64,000 bases of DNA. Source: Clusia tigrina (Eukaryota; Arthropoda; Insecta; Diptera; Clusiidae). This document shows, one piece after another, positions 20,782-32,260 of this stretch. Numbering within the stretch: the stretch's first letter is position 1; each line of letters starts with the position of its first letter. The position numbers and the translations under genes were made by a program. The notes beneath the pieces are model-generated. The model was given only the letters and a program-made list of their open reading frames with translations. It was not told where the DNA came from and ran no database searches. The DNA lies in NCBI GenBank assembly GCA_920105625.2, contig OV050030.1, positions 410,207,034 to 410,271,033 on the forward strand. Reading direction: 5' to 3'.

Positions 20782-22052
20782 CGAGGGCGGATTGATATTG
20801 AAGCTACCTAAGTAGGAAAAAAACATTTTTTTTTTTCAAAAACCATTTATTTCCCAACATAGTCTCCTTTTACTTCGACACACTTAGTAAGACGATATTC
20901 CAACTTTTTTATACCATCTGAACAATACGATTTCGGGAACCCCTCAAAATACGCGTTAGTTTCGGTAATCACTTCTTCGTTTGAGATGAATTTTTTTCCT
21001 GCGAACCATTTTTTCAAGTCTGGAAACAGGAAAAAGTCACTAGGAGCTAAATCTGGACTATAAGGTGGATGATTAACCAATTCGAAGTGTATTTCACGTA
21101 ATTTTAGAATCGTATCTAATGCTGTGTGAACCGGTGCGTTGTCTTGAAGAAAGAGCATTTTTTTCTTCTTTAAATGTGGTCGTTTTTCCTTGATTGCATC
21201 AATCAATTGATCCAATAATGCACGATAATACTTTCCTGTGATTGTGGATCCTTTTTCAAGATAATCGATGAGCAATATTCCGTGTGCATCCCAAAATACA
21301 GTGGCCATTACCTTGCCAGCCGATTTCACTGCCTTCGCCTTCTTCGGAGCACTTCCACCAGCTTCCACCCATTGTTTCGATTGATTTTTGGTTTCAGGTG
21401 TGTAGTGTAGGATCCACGTTTCTTCAACAGTTATTAATCGACGCCAAAAATCAACAGGATTACGCTTTATCATGTCCAAACACCGCTGTGAAGTGGTCTG
21501 TCGAACTCGTTTTTGTTCGACACTAAGCAAACGCGGCACCCATCCTGCCGATGGCTTTTTCATGCAAAATGTTGAACACACGTTCATATGATATGTTTAC
21601 CATTTCAACAATCTCACGCAACTTGACTCGGCGATCATTCATAACGATATCGAAGATTTTCTTGATATTTTCTTCAGTAACCACCCCTTTTGGTCTTCCA
21701 GTTGATGGTATTGTTGCAGTGCTTGTTCAGCCGCATTTAAATTCAGCAAACCAATATTTTACCATGTAATCTGATGGAGCAGACTCACCGTAATGTTTAT
21801 CGAGCTTTTCTTTTGTCTCTTTCGCCGTTTTCCCTTTCAAATAATAGTGTTTAATCACTGCACGAAATTCGCTTTTTTCCATTTTTCAAGAAACACAAAA
21901 GTTGCTTACTTCAAACGACTACAACAAATAAACTAATCGATGAATATGGGTGAAATTTTAACAGCTGACATTTGACAGATCGCAATTTCTAAAAAATTCT
22001 GTGTTTGTGCTGCCATCTAGCGCTAGGTAGCTTCAATATTAATCCGTCCTCG
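20782..22052 (-). mobile_element. Full-length mariner-family transposon, inactive
   Basis: 1271 bp bounded by 29-bp terminal inverted repeats starting CGAGG(G/A)CGGATT(G/A)ATATT, with two mismatches, at 20782-20810 and 22024-22052. It is flanked by TA on both sides (20780-20781, 22053-22054), the mariner target. Length and ends are normal for the family. The transposase inside is broken. Confidence 0.93.
20847..21882 (-). pseudogene. Mariner (DD34D) transposase, broken
   Basis: The reading begins at the ATG at 21882 with MEKSEFRAVIKHYYLKGKTA, the DNA-binding N-terminus. It meets an in-frame TGA after about 51 codons, continues, and changes frame near 21560 close to an A-rich run after LHEK. 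The C-terminal 240 or so residues then read through: ITVEETWI, FLQDNAPVHTA, and HPPYSPDLAPSDFF, ending KGDYVGK. The spacing from the Asp of QDN to the Asp of APSD is 34 residues, as in DD34D mariners. The first catalytic Asp (normally in a VDETW/GDETW context) is Glu here. Stop, frameshift and lost catalytic Asp make it non-functional; the ends could still be mobilised in trans. Confidence 0.92.
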
Positions 22053-22054
22053 TA

Positions 22055-23884
22055 TATACTTGGGTTTATATACATGTCTATCATTACCAGTCCTCATTTA
22101 TATAAATATCCATATACTTATTACTCTCTTTTTTCTTATATCTACATTTTTAATCCTCTCTGTATCAATATCTGTATATTTATGTACGAGTAACGAACCT
22201 TTCAGAGCCAAGGTAGGATGCTCAGCGGTGTCCGGGGTTCGTCATCAGAATATTCTTCCCACTTGGCGTTTCATTTAGTGTGCTTCTGAGCTTTTGTCTG
22301 TTTTATTTGTTGATATCTGCGATAAAGTAACAAATCCACCAGTACTCCCACCACTCTTACAGGTCCTTTTGCATATTTCCTTTTCGCTTAATTTGGTGCG
22401 GTGACTTTTCTAGTCTCTGGATGCGAACAGTCGGTTTTTCTTTTGGCGAAATTTAGAATCCTTCGGGTTTGTTGTTTCCCCCTTCAAAGAGAGTCTCAAT
22501 CAACATTTAACCAAGTGAAAGTTTAACGTGATTGAGAATTATTTCATACAAGAAAACGTAGCAAACGAAGCCAAAATCTGATTCGCCTACTTTGAGTTCT
22601 TTTATATTTTTAACAAAAGATTTTGTGTGGGTGAAATTTGTCAGTGGATAAATTTCATCTTCACAATGTTCTTATTCGTATTCCTCTCTCTATCAATACA
22701 AGCGCTATCTATATATATGAGCTTATAATTATATCTATACTTAAACAACTATATACGAGTATATAATTATTTCCGTCTTTCTTGGTGTGTCTATATTCAT
22801 ATGTCAATCTTTATATCTATTCTTCTCTCATATACCTTTGTATCATTATCTCCATCTAATCAACAATATATTCTCTCAATATTATTAAATTTAACATTAG
22901 TCACTCTACGTTAGCCGAAATATTTCCATTTTTGAAGCTGTACTACTTCCCATGAACCACTTCCCATGCGTCAGAAATACTGCTTGCGGAGCAGGTTGGG
23001 AAATCTGTAAGGTACTGGTACAATGTTAGGCGTAGAATTTTTCGCTACTGGACGAAAAGGGTACAAAATCTAGAAAGTATTCAACATACCTGGGCATTCT
23101 CTTATATTATTATTAAACAAGCGATTGAAATACGAATCATACTGAATGTGAATTGCTATCATTTCTTTTGTACCCATAATAATTACCCATTACTTATTTT
23201 GCAGAGATAGATTTCGAAATTTTTTGATCTTTGATAATTTTGTTTATTTGAAATAATTTCAATGTAAATATTCTTACTAAAAATTATATTATAAAGTGAA
23301 TGTCTTGTATGACACGACGATTTATTTAATGGGGAAGTAATTGGAACACCATAGTTCCAAAAGTAACTTTCATTCCCTTTCTATTCTTCCATTTTTCTTT
23401 AGTTTAGGCATACAAAGGTATGTTATAGGCCATGGAACAAGAGTGTCCCTTGTTTTGTTTGATCTAATGCTTTCTTCCTCTACGTTATTTCCATGTGGAA
23501 ATTGTTTATCACGGAACAAAGTAGGGTAGACTTTTTTCATTACATTTCCACTTCCCTCCTAGTCATCGTTATTGAAAATTTCCCATCTACGCTTGCAGGT
23601 ACGCTATGATTTATTATCGCCCAGATGTGCCTAGTTTAATACAATTCTAATTAATTGCTCACTATTTTATGACTAATATAACATTTTATTTTATACTTTG
23701 AATCTTATCACCACACTTGAAATATTATTATTATTATCTAATTATGAATTAATATACATAACTCTGACACTCGTTTTAGATTTTATCTTTGCGTATTTTT
23801 TAAACCGTCGAATAAATTTTTATTTATTTTCCACAACGGCGAATAGATTATATTTAATAGATTATATTTATTTTTAGACTTTGA
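22055..23884. other. Intergenic, nothing recognised
   Basis: AT-rich with CTAT-like simple sequence to about 22190 and again at 22680-22870. No coding or RNA gene was found. Confidence 0.5.
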
Positions 23885-25090
23885 TATAAAAATTATAGTA
23901 ATTTGAATTCAATCGGTAGTTGCGAAGTGACCGAACTGACAACACACACTTGAAACTCACAGTCGCTGCTCTGCTGTGGGCGCTTGCGAGTATCTCCAGC
24001 GTTAAAGTACGTCTTCTACCATTGTAGTACAAAATGTTCAAATTAATTTGAATAATTAAAATTCTTTAGGCCACACTCATTATCAACTTCTTGGCAGCAT
24101 GTGTGCAGAAATCTTTATTGAATTATATCAATCCCCAGAATGTAGTGAGATCTCACAGATATATGAATATCAAGTTTGAGTCAGCGTCGTGTATAACGAC
24201 TGAACGTGGAGGTCCCAAAATTTAAGGACCATTTTTTGACATCAAGTGACAATTTCAATAGAGACGACCTAAGGAGCAATTTTTTTTCGACAATTGTGCT
24301 TCTTTTAAAAATAATTGAAATTCCACAAAATTACAATGTAATACAACTTTCTATGCTGGTAAAATAGTATCGCTGACCTACGAAATTTCTGTTGAAGCCT
24401 CCAAAGCAACATTTAAACTCGCTCATGCCTTGCAAGACGCGCACTCGAATCAAGAGTTATGCATGAGTCAGATGCAATAAGCTTCTGTCAGCAAGACTGC
24501 ATTTTCTTATGATCCTTTGGATGATGGGCTAAACCATGGTCTTGCTGTGTTCTCAACGTCAAAAAATCGCAGGTTCTACTAAAACCACTGAACTCCCCGA
24601 AAAAACTGAGACAAGGGAAACTCTAAAGACAAGTGACAGCACTGAGACCACCAAGATAAATGAATCCACCAAAATAACTGAGACCCTGGAAGCTTCGACG
24701 ACAACTGAACCTACTGAAACCTAAGAGTGCAGAAATAGCACAGGAACAATAGACACTCACTACTGGGCCGAAAGATGCATCTGAAAGTTTAGAAAAAACA
24801 GAAACCACGGAAAGAACAGAGCGTCCTGAGGACCACACAACTGAACATCAGTGAGATGAAAAGAAGAAAGATTCCAACAATAAAGGAAACAAAACAAATA
24901 TGATAAAATCGAAAGCCGTAGATACAGCTATGATGAAAAAGCCGACAACATCAAAAAAGAACATTATAGAAAAAACGACGTAAACAAGAATCTTGATGAT
25001 GATCAAAATGAAGATCAGAACAAGAAAGCAGACTATAAAATACCACAAAAAAACCCGAGCCATGATGCTGATCACATCTGTGACAAAAGA
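23885..25090 (+). pseudogene. Decayed tandem paralogue of the TsetseEP-like gene
   Basis: The TATA box (23885), the initiator block GAATTCAATCGGTAGTTG and the signal-peptide exon align with the gene at 9.5 kb, but the start codon is TTG (23950). Intron 1 (24007-24069, GT-AG) keeps its place. Exon 2 starts ATLIINFLAACVQKSLLNYI and hits TAA at 24223-24225. The sequence is compressed around 24170-24330, with loss of part of the cysteine domain. Exon 3 resumes near 24356 (GKIVSLTYEISVEAS), with another stop at 24478-24480. A shrunken Thr/Glu repeat region follows (about 24580-24840) and then the Lys/Asp-rich tail with stops. It is non-coding today. The two copies were separated further by the errantivirus and mariner insertions. 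Confidence 0.88.
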
Positions 25091-25254
25091 GAAAATAAAA
25101 CGAGTAAAGAAGTCTGAAGTCAGGTTAGACCGACTTCGAAATACTCTTTACCTTTCCTTGCACGTTCAAGTTCAACAATGGGGAAGTTTTCTTCATAAAT
25201 CATCATTAGGAGCATATCTACGGTAATTTTCGGTAGGATACCTTGAATTGCTTA

Positions 25255-26195
25255 GATTAAAGGGAGGTGTGACCTGTACTAGATCAACCACATTTCTAGT
25301 GTATGGCTTTGTAGTGTCAATATACTACTAATATAAATTTTCGCCCAAAAATATTATATAGGTCATAAATTATGAAAATATGTCAATAGTGGGCATGGCT
25401 GTGAAAATATCCAGCCCATATTTTGTGTGGTGGTTAATGCAATCTTCCTGTTAAATTTCGTTGATAAATCTTGAATAGGACCATAGTCATGATTTTAGCT
25501 TAAGTGTGGACATGGCAGTAGTACAACGATCCCCATATTTTGCATACACACTATTATGGACTCCAGGTTTATTTCGATTCCAATAGCATCAATACGATCA
25601 TAGGTAGGCTAATTTTAATTTAAGACCGAAATGTTCCTTATATCAAAAGTGGGAGTGTCCTTTCTCTGATCAACCACATTTCTCGCAGATAGCTTTATAA
25701 TGTCCTCAAATCTTGCTTCTAGACCACAAATCTCCAATAGATTTTAAGTTATGAATGTTGTTAATAATGGGCGTGGCAGTTAATATATAAAGCACACTTT
25801 TTGCATAGTGTTTACGCTCATCTCCATAACTGCCAAATTGCATCACTATTCCATCAATTGGACCGAAGTTATGGTCATTTAATAAAAGGTGAAAAAAGTT
25901 CCTTATGTGGAAGGTAGGCGTGGTCTTTGTCCAAATCGGCCCATATAGCAATTTGGTTTTGTATCCTTGTACAGACTATACTTTTGCTACACTTCATTAA
26001 GATAGCTCTAACGGTGCATAAGAAAAGTGGCCACAGACGAACAGATGCACGGACAGACGGACAGATTGTTGTTCAGAAAGCGATTCTGATCATATCTGTA
26101 TACTTAAGTCCATACCTACCAAGCCTTCTTCTTAAAATAGCACAAAATTAGTACACATTTCTTACCTTGTTATAGGTAAAGGGTATAAAAAAAAT
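25255..26195. repeat. Dispersed fly repeat of the GGCGTGGC / ACGGACAGACGG type
   Basis: Diverged internal units start with GATCAACCACATTTCT (25283 and 25672) and include repeated GTGGGCATGGC / ATGGGCGTGGC blocks. They are followed by CACGGACAGACGGACAGA and the end GGTAAAGGGTATAAAA. Repeats of this look are widespread in Diptera; I could not assign the parent element. It shows no coding potential. Confidence 0.55.
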
Positions 26196-26443
26196 AATGA
26201 AGGAGTGTGGTAAGCATATTTTCTTTAAAAAAATGTTTGTTCGGAGAGTGTTGTTAAGAAATTGTCAGTGGAAAAAAATCTTCAGTGGAAATTTTGGCCC
26301 ACACCACAGGTGACAGAGTCGTAACTATAGCCACACACATATCACGAATAATAGCCCCGACCGAAGCAACTGCATTAGAAATTTAATAAAAAACTGCTTA
26401 AGTTGTAACCAATCACCGCAGCAGTGGCGGGAGCACAGATCAC
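26196..26443. other. Short spacer, nothing recognised
   Basis: No feature supported between the dispersed repeat and the foldback-like element. Confidence 0.4.
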
Positions 26444-28214
26444 CAAATACTCTATAATAAGAATATGCGACAACCTCTCTTCAGTACTAAATTGTGTTGC
26501 TGGCTCGGGGCTGGGAACATTTTGATATTGCAGAGCTTTTTACCTTATGTGGATCGAATTTTGCTACTATCTTCAAATACTCTATAATAAGAATATGCGA
26601 CAACCTTCCAGTTAGTACAAAATCTTGAAATGTTGCTTTGATTCGGGACTGTCGACATTTGTTGACAGCTTTTATTAAGAGCTTTGTGTCTTGTGGACCG
26701 AATTTATCAAGTGGATTTTAATTCCTTCCTTATTTTGATTATTTACATCTTGATCGTTTGCTTATCATTTATTGTGCTTTATATTGATTTCATATGATAT
26801 GAAAGCAATTAAAGCGCAATTTTATACGTACACACATATGTATATAAATTACATACGTACATCCAACTTACTCGGTTGGATTTATATTATGGTATATTAA
26901 TATGCATATATATATATATACATATCATGAATTGAAATGCTTAATATTTGATTTTTTCATACTTTTACAGAAATTTGGAAAATTTAATAAAAATGTATTT
27001 TATTTAATAAAAAAAAAATTTTATTTATAAACATTTTTAATAAGTAAATTATATATATTTCACATACAAAAATGCTTCTTCCTCATTTTCTACCAAAAAA
27101 TTTATTTTATTGATTATATCGGCCACTCATACCATGCGAACAGAAAGCGACAACAGCACCACACTTCACATCAGGAATTGAAAATTAAAATTATTAAATT
27201 GTTATGTAATGTGGACAAATCCTCTTTGTATTATGCATTTCGGTCCCTTCGCAAGTCGCTACCTACTATACTATACTATATTAATGCGAGGGGATTCACT
27301 TTTCTTCAGATCTGATATTTTGAAGCACCAATGAAAAGGAATAAACTTTCTTGTGTACGTACGAAGCAAAAGGCAGCGCTTTCCAAGCTTGAAGCTTAGT
27401 TAGAACTGCGAAACCTTGCAAATATGTAAGCTTTCTTTAAGAGGGCTGCAATTTTGTGAGTTGGGGATCTCTGGTTAAAAGTGGCCTAATTTGCAATTGA
27501 AGAATAATTTCAACTTGCAATTGAAAATTGTAAATCCCTACTGCTTTCGTTTTCTGTTCGCCTGGTATGAGTGGCGAACATACTCAATAGAAATAATACA
27601 TTTTTTATTTATTATTATTAAGATAATGCAACAAAACCTACAAAATGAGTCCCAATATTTCCATTTTCTTAAAAATCTGTAATATATGAAATCAAATAAA
27701 TTCTAAATTTCTTAATCACACATATTCATGTACGTATAAAATTGAGAAAGTATTTGATTTCTTAAAATAGTGTGTGTTCTTTATATGAAATGTGACAATT
27801 TTGAGCAAATTGTCACAACTTCAAAATAATAAATTGTAAATATGGATATAAAAAAGTATATGTATGACTCCACACCATGTGACATAATTTGACCTACATT
27901 CGTGTAGAAGAAAAGCATATGCAAAATTGATAATACAAACAAGAAGTTTGTGCTTGTATGTATTTACAATTGTGTATGCTTTTTCTTCCACACACTGGTC
28001 TAACATACTTTCATTATATCACTTTCTTAATCCGAGGCGGAGCGACACAGAACATGCCTCGTCAAAGAAAAACGAAATACTGAATAGATAGTAACAAAAT
28101 TCGATCCACATAAGGAAAAAAGCTCTGCAATATAAAAATGTTCCCAGCCCCGAGCCAGCAACACAATTTAGTACTGAAGAGAGGTTGTCGCATATTCTTA
28201 TTATAGAGTATTTG
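26444..28214. mobile_element. Foldback-like non-autonomous element with long inverted ends
   Basis: The left end 26444-26572 and right end 28087-28214 are near-perfect inverted copies of about 128 bp starting CAAATACTCTATAATAAG. Directly inside the left end, 26574-26710 is a diverged direct copy of the same terminal unit, giving a composite terminus as in foldback or Galileo-type elements. The interior has no transposase frame. No clear target duplication was seen, so superfamily assignment is open. Confidence 0.75.
27122..27574. mobile_element. Nested MITE-like element
   Basis: Inverted ends of about 33 bp (GCCACTCATACCA-(T/G)-GCGAACAGAAA and onward) lie at 27122-27154 and 27542-27574 inside the foldback-like element. 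The 450-bp element has no open frame. Its ends differ from those of the host element, so it is probably a separate insertion. Confidence 0.6.
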
Positions 28215-28540
28215 CTAGTACTTACAAAAACTGATATATTTCAATTATATAGAATTAGCCTGATTCCCTCGAAAATCGAAGTGTTTTTGCTAAAAAGGAA
28301 GTGCGGAAGTGTTCGACTTAAAAATGAAGTGAAAAACTTCAATCGAAGTGAAAACGGCAAAACTGCCACCAAGCCCACCGTCAACGAATACATAGCAGAA
28401 GGAGGAATGAGAAAGAATATGCTGGCTTCAAGTTGAATTGAATATAATAATATTTAAAAACAACAACACTACAGGATTTCGGACAGCGCTGCTTGCAGCC
28501 AACAATTCTGCAGGCAAACTAGAAACAGCTGGAGTAAGGT
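28215..28540. other. Spacer with an unassigned short open frame
   Basis: A frame at 28185-28436 (83 codons) has a charged, plausible-looking second half (KNFNRSENGKTATKPTVNEY) but I recognise no domain. It begins inside the foldback terminus, so it is not a native gene start. Confidence 0.35.
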
Positions 28541-29160
28541 GACTGACCGACAGTAGTTGAAGGCGGCCCAAAGGCAAAATGCTACAATAACAACAAGCCT
28601 GGCCACAACAACAACAGGTGAGGCTATTAGCAGAAAGCGAGGCCGCCCAACGGAAGTGAAATCACACAACGCTGGCCCGCCAACAACAACATGCACCAGC
28701 CGCTGTGACCAATTGGGCTATATAAGCCATGTGGCCCAAACAGCAGTCTCTTCTTCAGGGAATAACTTCCGAGCCGACAACAGCCTTCACGAGAACCATA
28801 CGCCGTCGAGACTTAGTAGGAACATCAGGTTTCCAATCGGTTTCTTACTAAGTCACGTACACAACCAGGGCATAGCAACTCAGTAAAAACATCATGTTTC
28901 CAATCGGTTTCTTACTGGGTTACCTGTGTCACTGTGGCATACACTTGCCGAGACAGAAAGACTGACAACAAGTACGGATAGGATAAATCTATTGTATAGG
29001 AATAGAATTAAGGAAGTAGTTTTGTTTGATTTTGAATTTAAATAAACACACTAAAAATCTAACTCACCGGTTTATTATTTTTTCTGTATACGACCCCTGG
29101 AGCCGCTGAGTTTACCCCGGCTAAGGAAAAGGTCGTCACAAAATATTCTTTATTTACGAT
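28541..29160 (+). repeat. LTR-like promoter block (candidate solo LTR)
   Basis: GGCTATATAAGCC (about 28713) is followed by a CAGTCTC start-like site and, about 300 bp later, by AATAAA (about 29040). This is the TATA-R-AATAAA layout of an LTR. Between them, a segment with GGTTTCTTACT occurs twice with a 67-bp period (28821 and 28888). No retroelement gene is adjacent and no termini or target duplication were identified, so a host promoter is an alternative. Confidence 0.3.
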
Positions 29161-30734
29161 TATTCTGAGAAGCCACGGGATTTCGATGTGGTTTGCAAAT
29201 CCAATGCTTTTTGTATATGGAAGCAACGTTTGTCCCTTTGCGACTGCATAATCTACATTCAGATCTTTCGTCTGAACATCTGGAAAAAATTGCAAAAACT
29301 TATGCAGTTGCCGTCAGTTTGCAGTCAGATTGTGCCACATGTTCAGTACGCGCTGACTGGGCGTCAATTACAGCTAAAAACTTCATAAGCAAACCAATGC
29401 ACACAATCAGGCACATACTCCACTTAGCACGGCCATTATCTACGCTAAGATGCGCCTGCATGCTCGCTCACATAAAGGATTCTGCAACCCTGTTTTAAGT
29501 TTTTCATGTTTCCATTTATTTCTTTTTTGTTCTTTCTACTTCCGCGCGTAAGTAAAAAACTATGAAAACTTATTTTAATGCCGGAGCATAATGAAATCAT
29601 ATTTTGCGAGAGCGCTGCCAGCAGCTTCTCCACGGCATTTGTGCCACGTTGACAATTTTGTGCTAACGCATATTTAAATGTGATAAAGAAAATTCCAAAT
29701 AAACCAAGTTCTCCGATTAAGTTTGTTTCTGTTGATTCGGTAGAACAGCTCCTTTTTCCAGATTACTTGATTTGAGTTTAAAACAGCATTTTTTTCGTTT
29801 ATTAAGTTTTGCTTAAAGTGAACTTTTCCATTGCTGAAGCAAAAATTACCTCCATTCTTTCTTGCCAACTGACGCAGTTGAGTACATTGTTTTATACTCG
29901 TTTGAAACATTGCAGTCTGGTACATAAATTAATAATGCGAATAAAATTCAAGAACCTTATACATTTGATGAAAATAAAGTTTATCTTGACACTCGTACTC
30001 TTCAAACTTACCCACTCTATCTCGCTCTTTTTGAAATATTTATGGGTGTCCTGTATCAACACATCTATTTTATAGTCGAACAGGCTTTGTTCCTACTTAT
30101 TTTCTTATTAGGATTCATTTCATATTGGCTCCAGAATATCTGTGCACTATTGAGCAACTCTCGCTTCCGTTCCATCTTAGTAATATATTATTATGAAGAA
30201 GCTATTTCCAAATTTATGACTGATGTAACATGAATTAATGGTTAATTTTATTATTATTATTATTACTTGAAAAACAATAACTTAATTATTATTTTACATG
30301 GTTAATTTTATTACAACCCTTTTATGTGCTGCGGTTGCATCTCACTTTCACTAAAACTTTATGCTATTAGGAATAAGTCATTAGTGATGTTGTCTCTTCT
30401 TTCAACCTAGCAGCCAAAAACGGCGAGTCATCAATGTTATTACATCTTTCATATATAATGGGCAACATTCACGAATATGTTCGAATGATCTCGAAAGTGG
30501 TTTGCGGACCAAAGTTCATTGCAGTGGTGCCTTGAAAGCAGTAAAGAAAATAGTGTGCAAGGGGCGAAGTGAAACCTGTTACAGTGGTGTATTAAATTAA
30601 ACTTTCTTATCTACTTGTTAAATGAACTCCTGGCATACCAATCCTTTTTCAACAAAAATTAATAATCAAACAATTGTGCCTGAATTCGATGCGAAATTAT
30701 ATAGATAGATTGAAATAATGGTGGGGGAGATAGA
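29161..30734. other. Intergenic, nothing recognised
   Basis: Several short open frames overlap at 29188-29498 and 29809-30233 but none has a motif or splice signals that I can support. There is an ATT tract near 30250. Confidence 0.45.
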
Positions 30735-31030
30735 GGAGATGAAGGGAGACATTGCGTTGAAATTTCCAAGAAAATCCGAAGTCAAGGGATAGGGAATGCA
30801 TCTTGTTCATTCCCAATACATCTAATCCTAATAAGCATTCTCTTATATTGAGAGAGGCGGGACAAACTCTGTACAGATACGTCTTTCCTCCAGACAGACG
30901 ACACAGTTTGGACTCTTGATATGTATGTAGGATATGACGGCCCCATGGGTTATGCCCCGTGATTAGCTCTTCCATACATCGAAGATATTTCCTTTTTAAT
31001 GTAAGGAAGAAATCTGCTAATATATTTTTT
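30735..31030 (-). pseudogene. C-terminal scrap of an RNase H-bearing non-LTR retrotransposon
   Basis: On minus, ELITGHNPWGRHILHTY, SKLCRLSGG and RVCPASLNIRECLLGLDVLG resemble the terminal H/C-rich zinc motif of I/R1/LOA-type Pol proteins (ITGH, LCRxC, CPAL, LLG). The cysteine pattern is damaged. A related fragment lies at about 31926-32010. Confidence 0.4.
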
Positions 31031-31925
31031 GTGTTTTTTAATTTTTTTGTATCTGTTCTGTCTTTGTTGTTTGTATTACTTGAGAAAATCCAGTGATTTC
31101 CAATAGTTCGGTATATACAAATTTTCATAACAATAAAAGCTTTCTCTAAATACATTTCACATCTGCATACCACAAAGCCAAGAATGGGACGATGGATTAT
31201 AATTTTCGAATACTTTTTTTTCTGGAGCTCCTATCCTACTTAACTAAAACCTTAAAGGATGAAATTGCAGGATATTATATTATTCTATACATATCAAAAT
31301 ATATTTTTTTTATTTTAACAGTGATAATTACAGTGTTTGTTTTTTGTAAAGGAATTCTACCATTTAAAGCCGTTTACAATGTATCTACATCCGAAACTGA
31401 TGAAAGGAAAAACTGTGATTTAGTTATAGATCTTCTGACAACATGAGCAAGGAAAGTTCTGCAGTAAATTGTTGCTATATTTATTGTAACTGAAATTCGT
31501 GTTTATACATATAAGAGTGAAAGCAAAGTAAAGAAGGAAAGCCATCGCATCCCCACCGGGATGTTTGAGATGAGTTGAAGATTTTTGGGACTAATTTTGT
31601 CCCATAGAAACTGGAATATCGTAAACATTAGAGATGCCATTTGGAGGCGTATTGAAACTATCCACCGGAATTGGATGTCATAGGACTCACAAAGGTGTAA
31701 AGTCCAGTTAAGCAGTGTTTCGATATGCTTTACAATGATACAAGAAAACTCCGTGGGTAGATAGATAGATAGATAGGAGCGGGGTATCCAAGCACTCACG
31801 CACTGATGCCTATTGGACTGTAAGCCTGGAAAACTATTTAGGGGGAATGGGGAGATAGGGGATTTTCGAAAGAAAGTTACGCCATTTCAAACTTCTTTGA
31901 TTATTTTATGAATCTCAGAAGTCAG
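31031..31925. other. Intergenic, with a short (TAGA)n run
   Basis: Nothing coding recognised. There are four TAGA units near 31758-31776. Confidence 0.45.
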
Positions 31926-32010
31926 TTCAGGGATAAGGAATGTACATTATCCATTCCCAGAACATATGACTCTAAAATGCGCCTCGTCATTATGGCAAAG
32001 GCAGGACAAG
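31926..32010 (-). repeat. Fragment related to the 30.8-kb non-LTR scrap
   Basis: GAAGTCA-G-TCAGGGATAAGGAATG and ATCCATTCCCA align with the 30779-30820 segment in the same orientation, so both derive from one repeat family. Confidence 0.4.
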
Positions 32011-32049
32011 CGGAAAGAAACTCCGTGGGTGGAGTTAATATTAATCGGC

Positions 32050-32260
32050 TTAGGCAAGAAAACACTTTTCCATTATATTTATTTTTCACCATAGTCTGCT
32101 TTCAGCTCTATAAACTTTTTCCAACGATTTTCCAATTGTTCGATGCATGCCAAAAATACGCATTTGTGGATGTCCACTTAATACGACCCAAACCTGTTTC
32201 CTGCGAGCCATTACTTCAAGTTTGGGAACAGATAGTTGTCAAAGGGCGCCAAATATGGAC
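32050..32260 (-). pseudogene. Mariner transposase C-terminal remnant
   Basis: On minus the translation gives DYYLFPNLK, a stop, then WLAGNRFGS and ENRWKKFIELKADYGEK, the usual C-terminal block of mariner transposases (LFPNLKKWLAGKRF ... LKGDYVEK). It has stops and lacks the catalytic core and terminal repeats. Confidence 0.65.

Noticed and set aside
26444..28214. hAT element with an 8-bp target duplication
   Set aside because: The flanking 8-mers do not match and the termini are not typical hAT ends.
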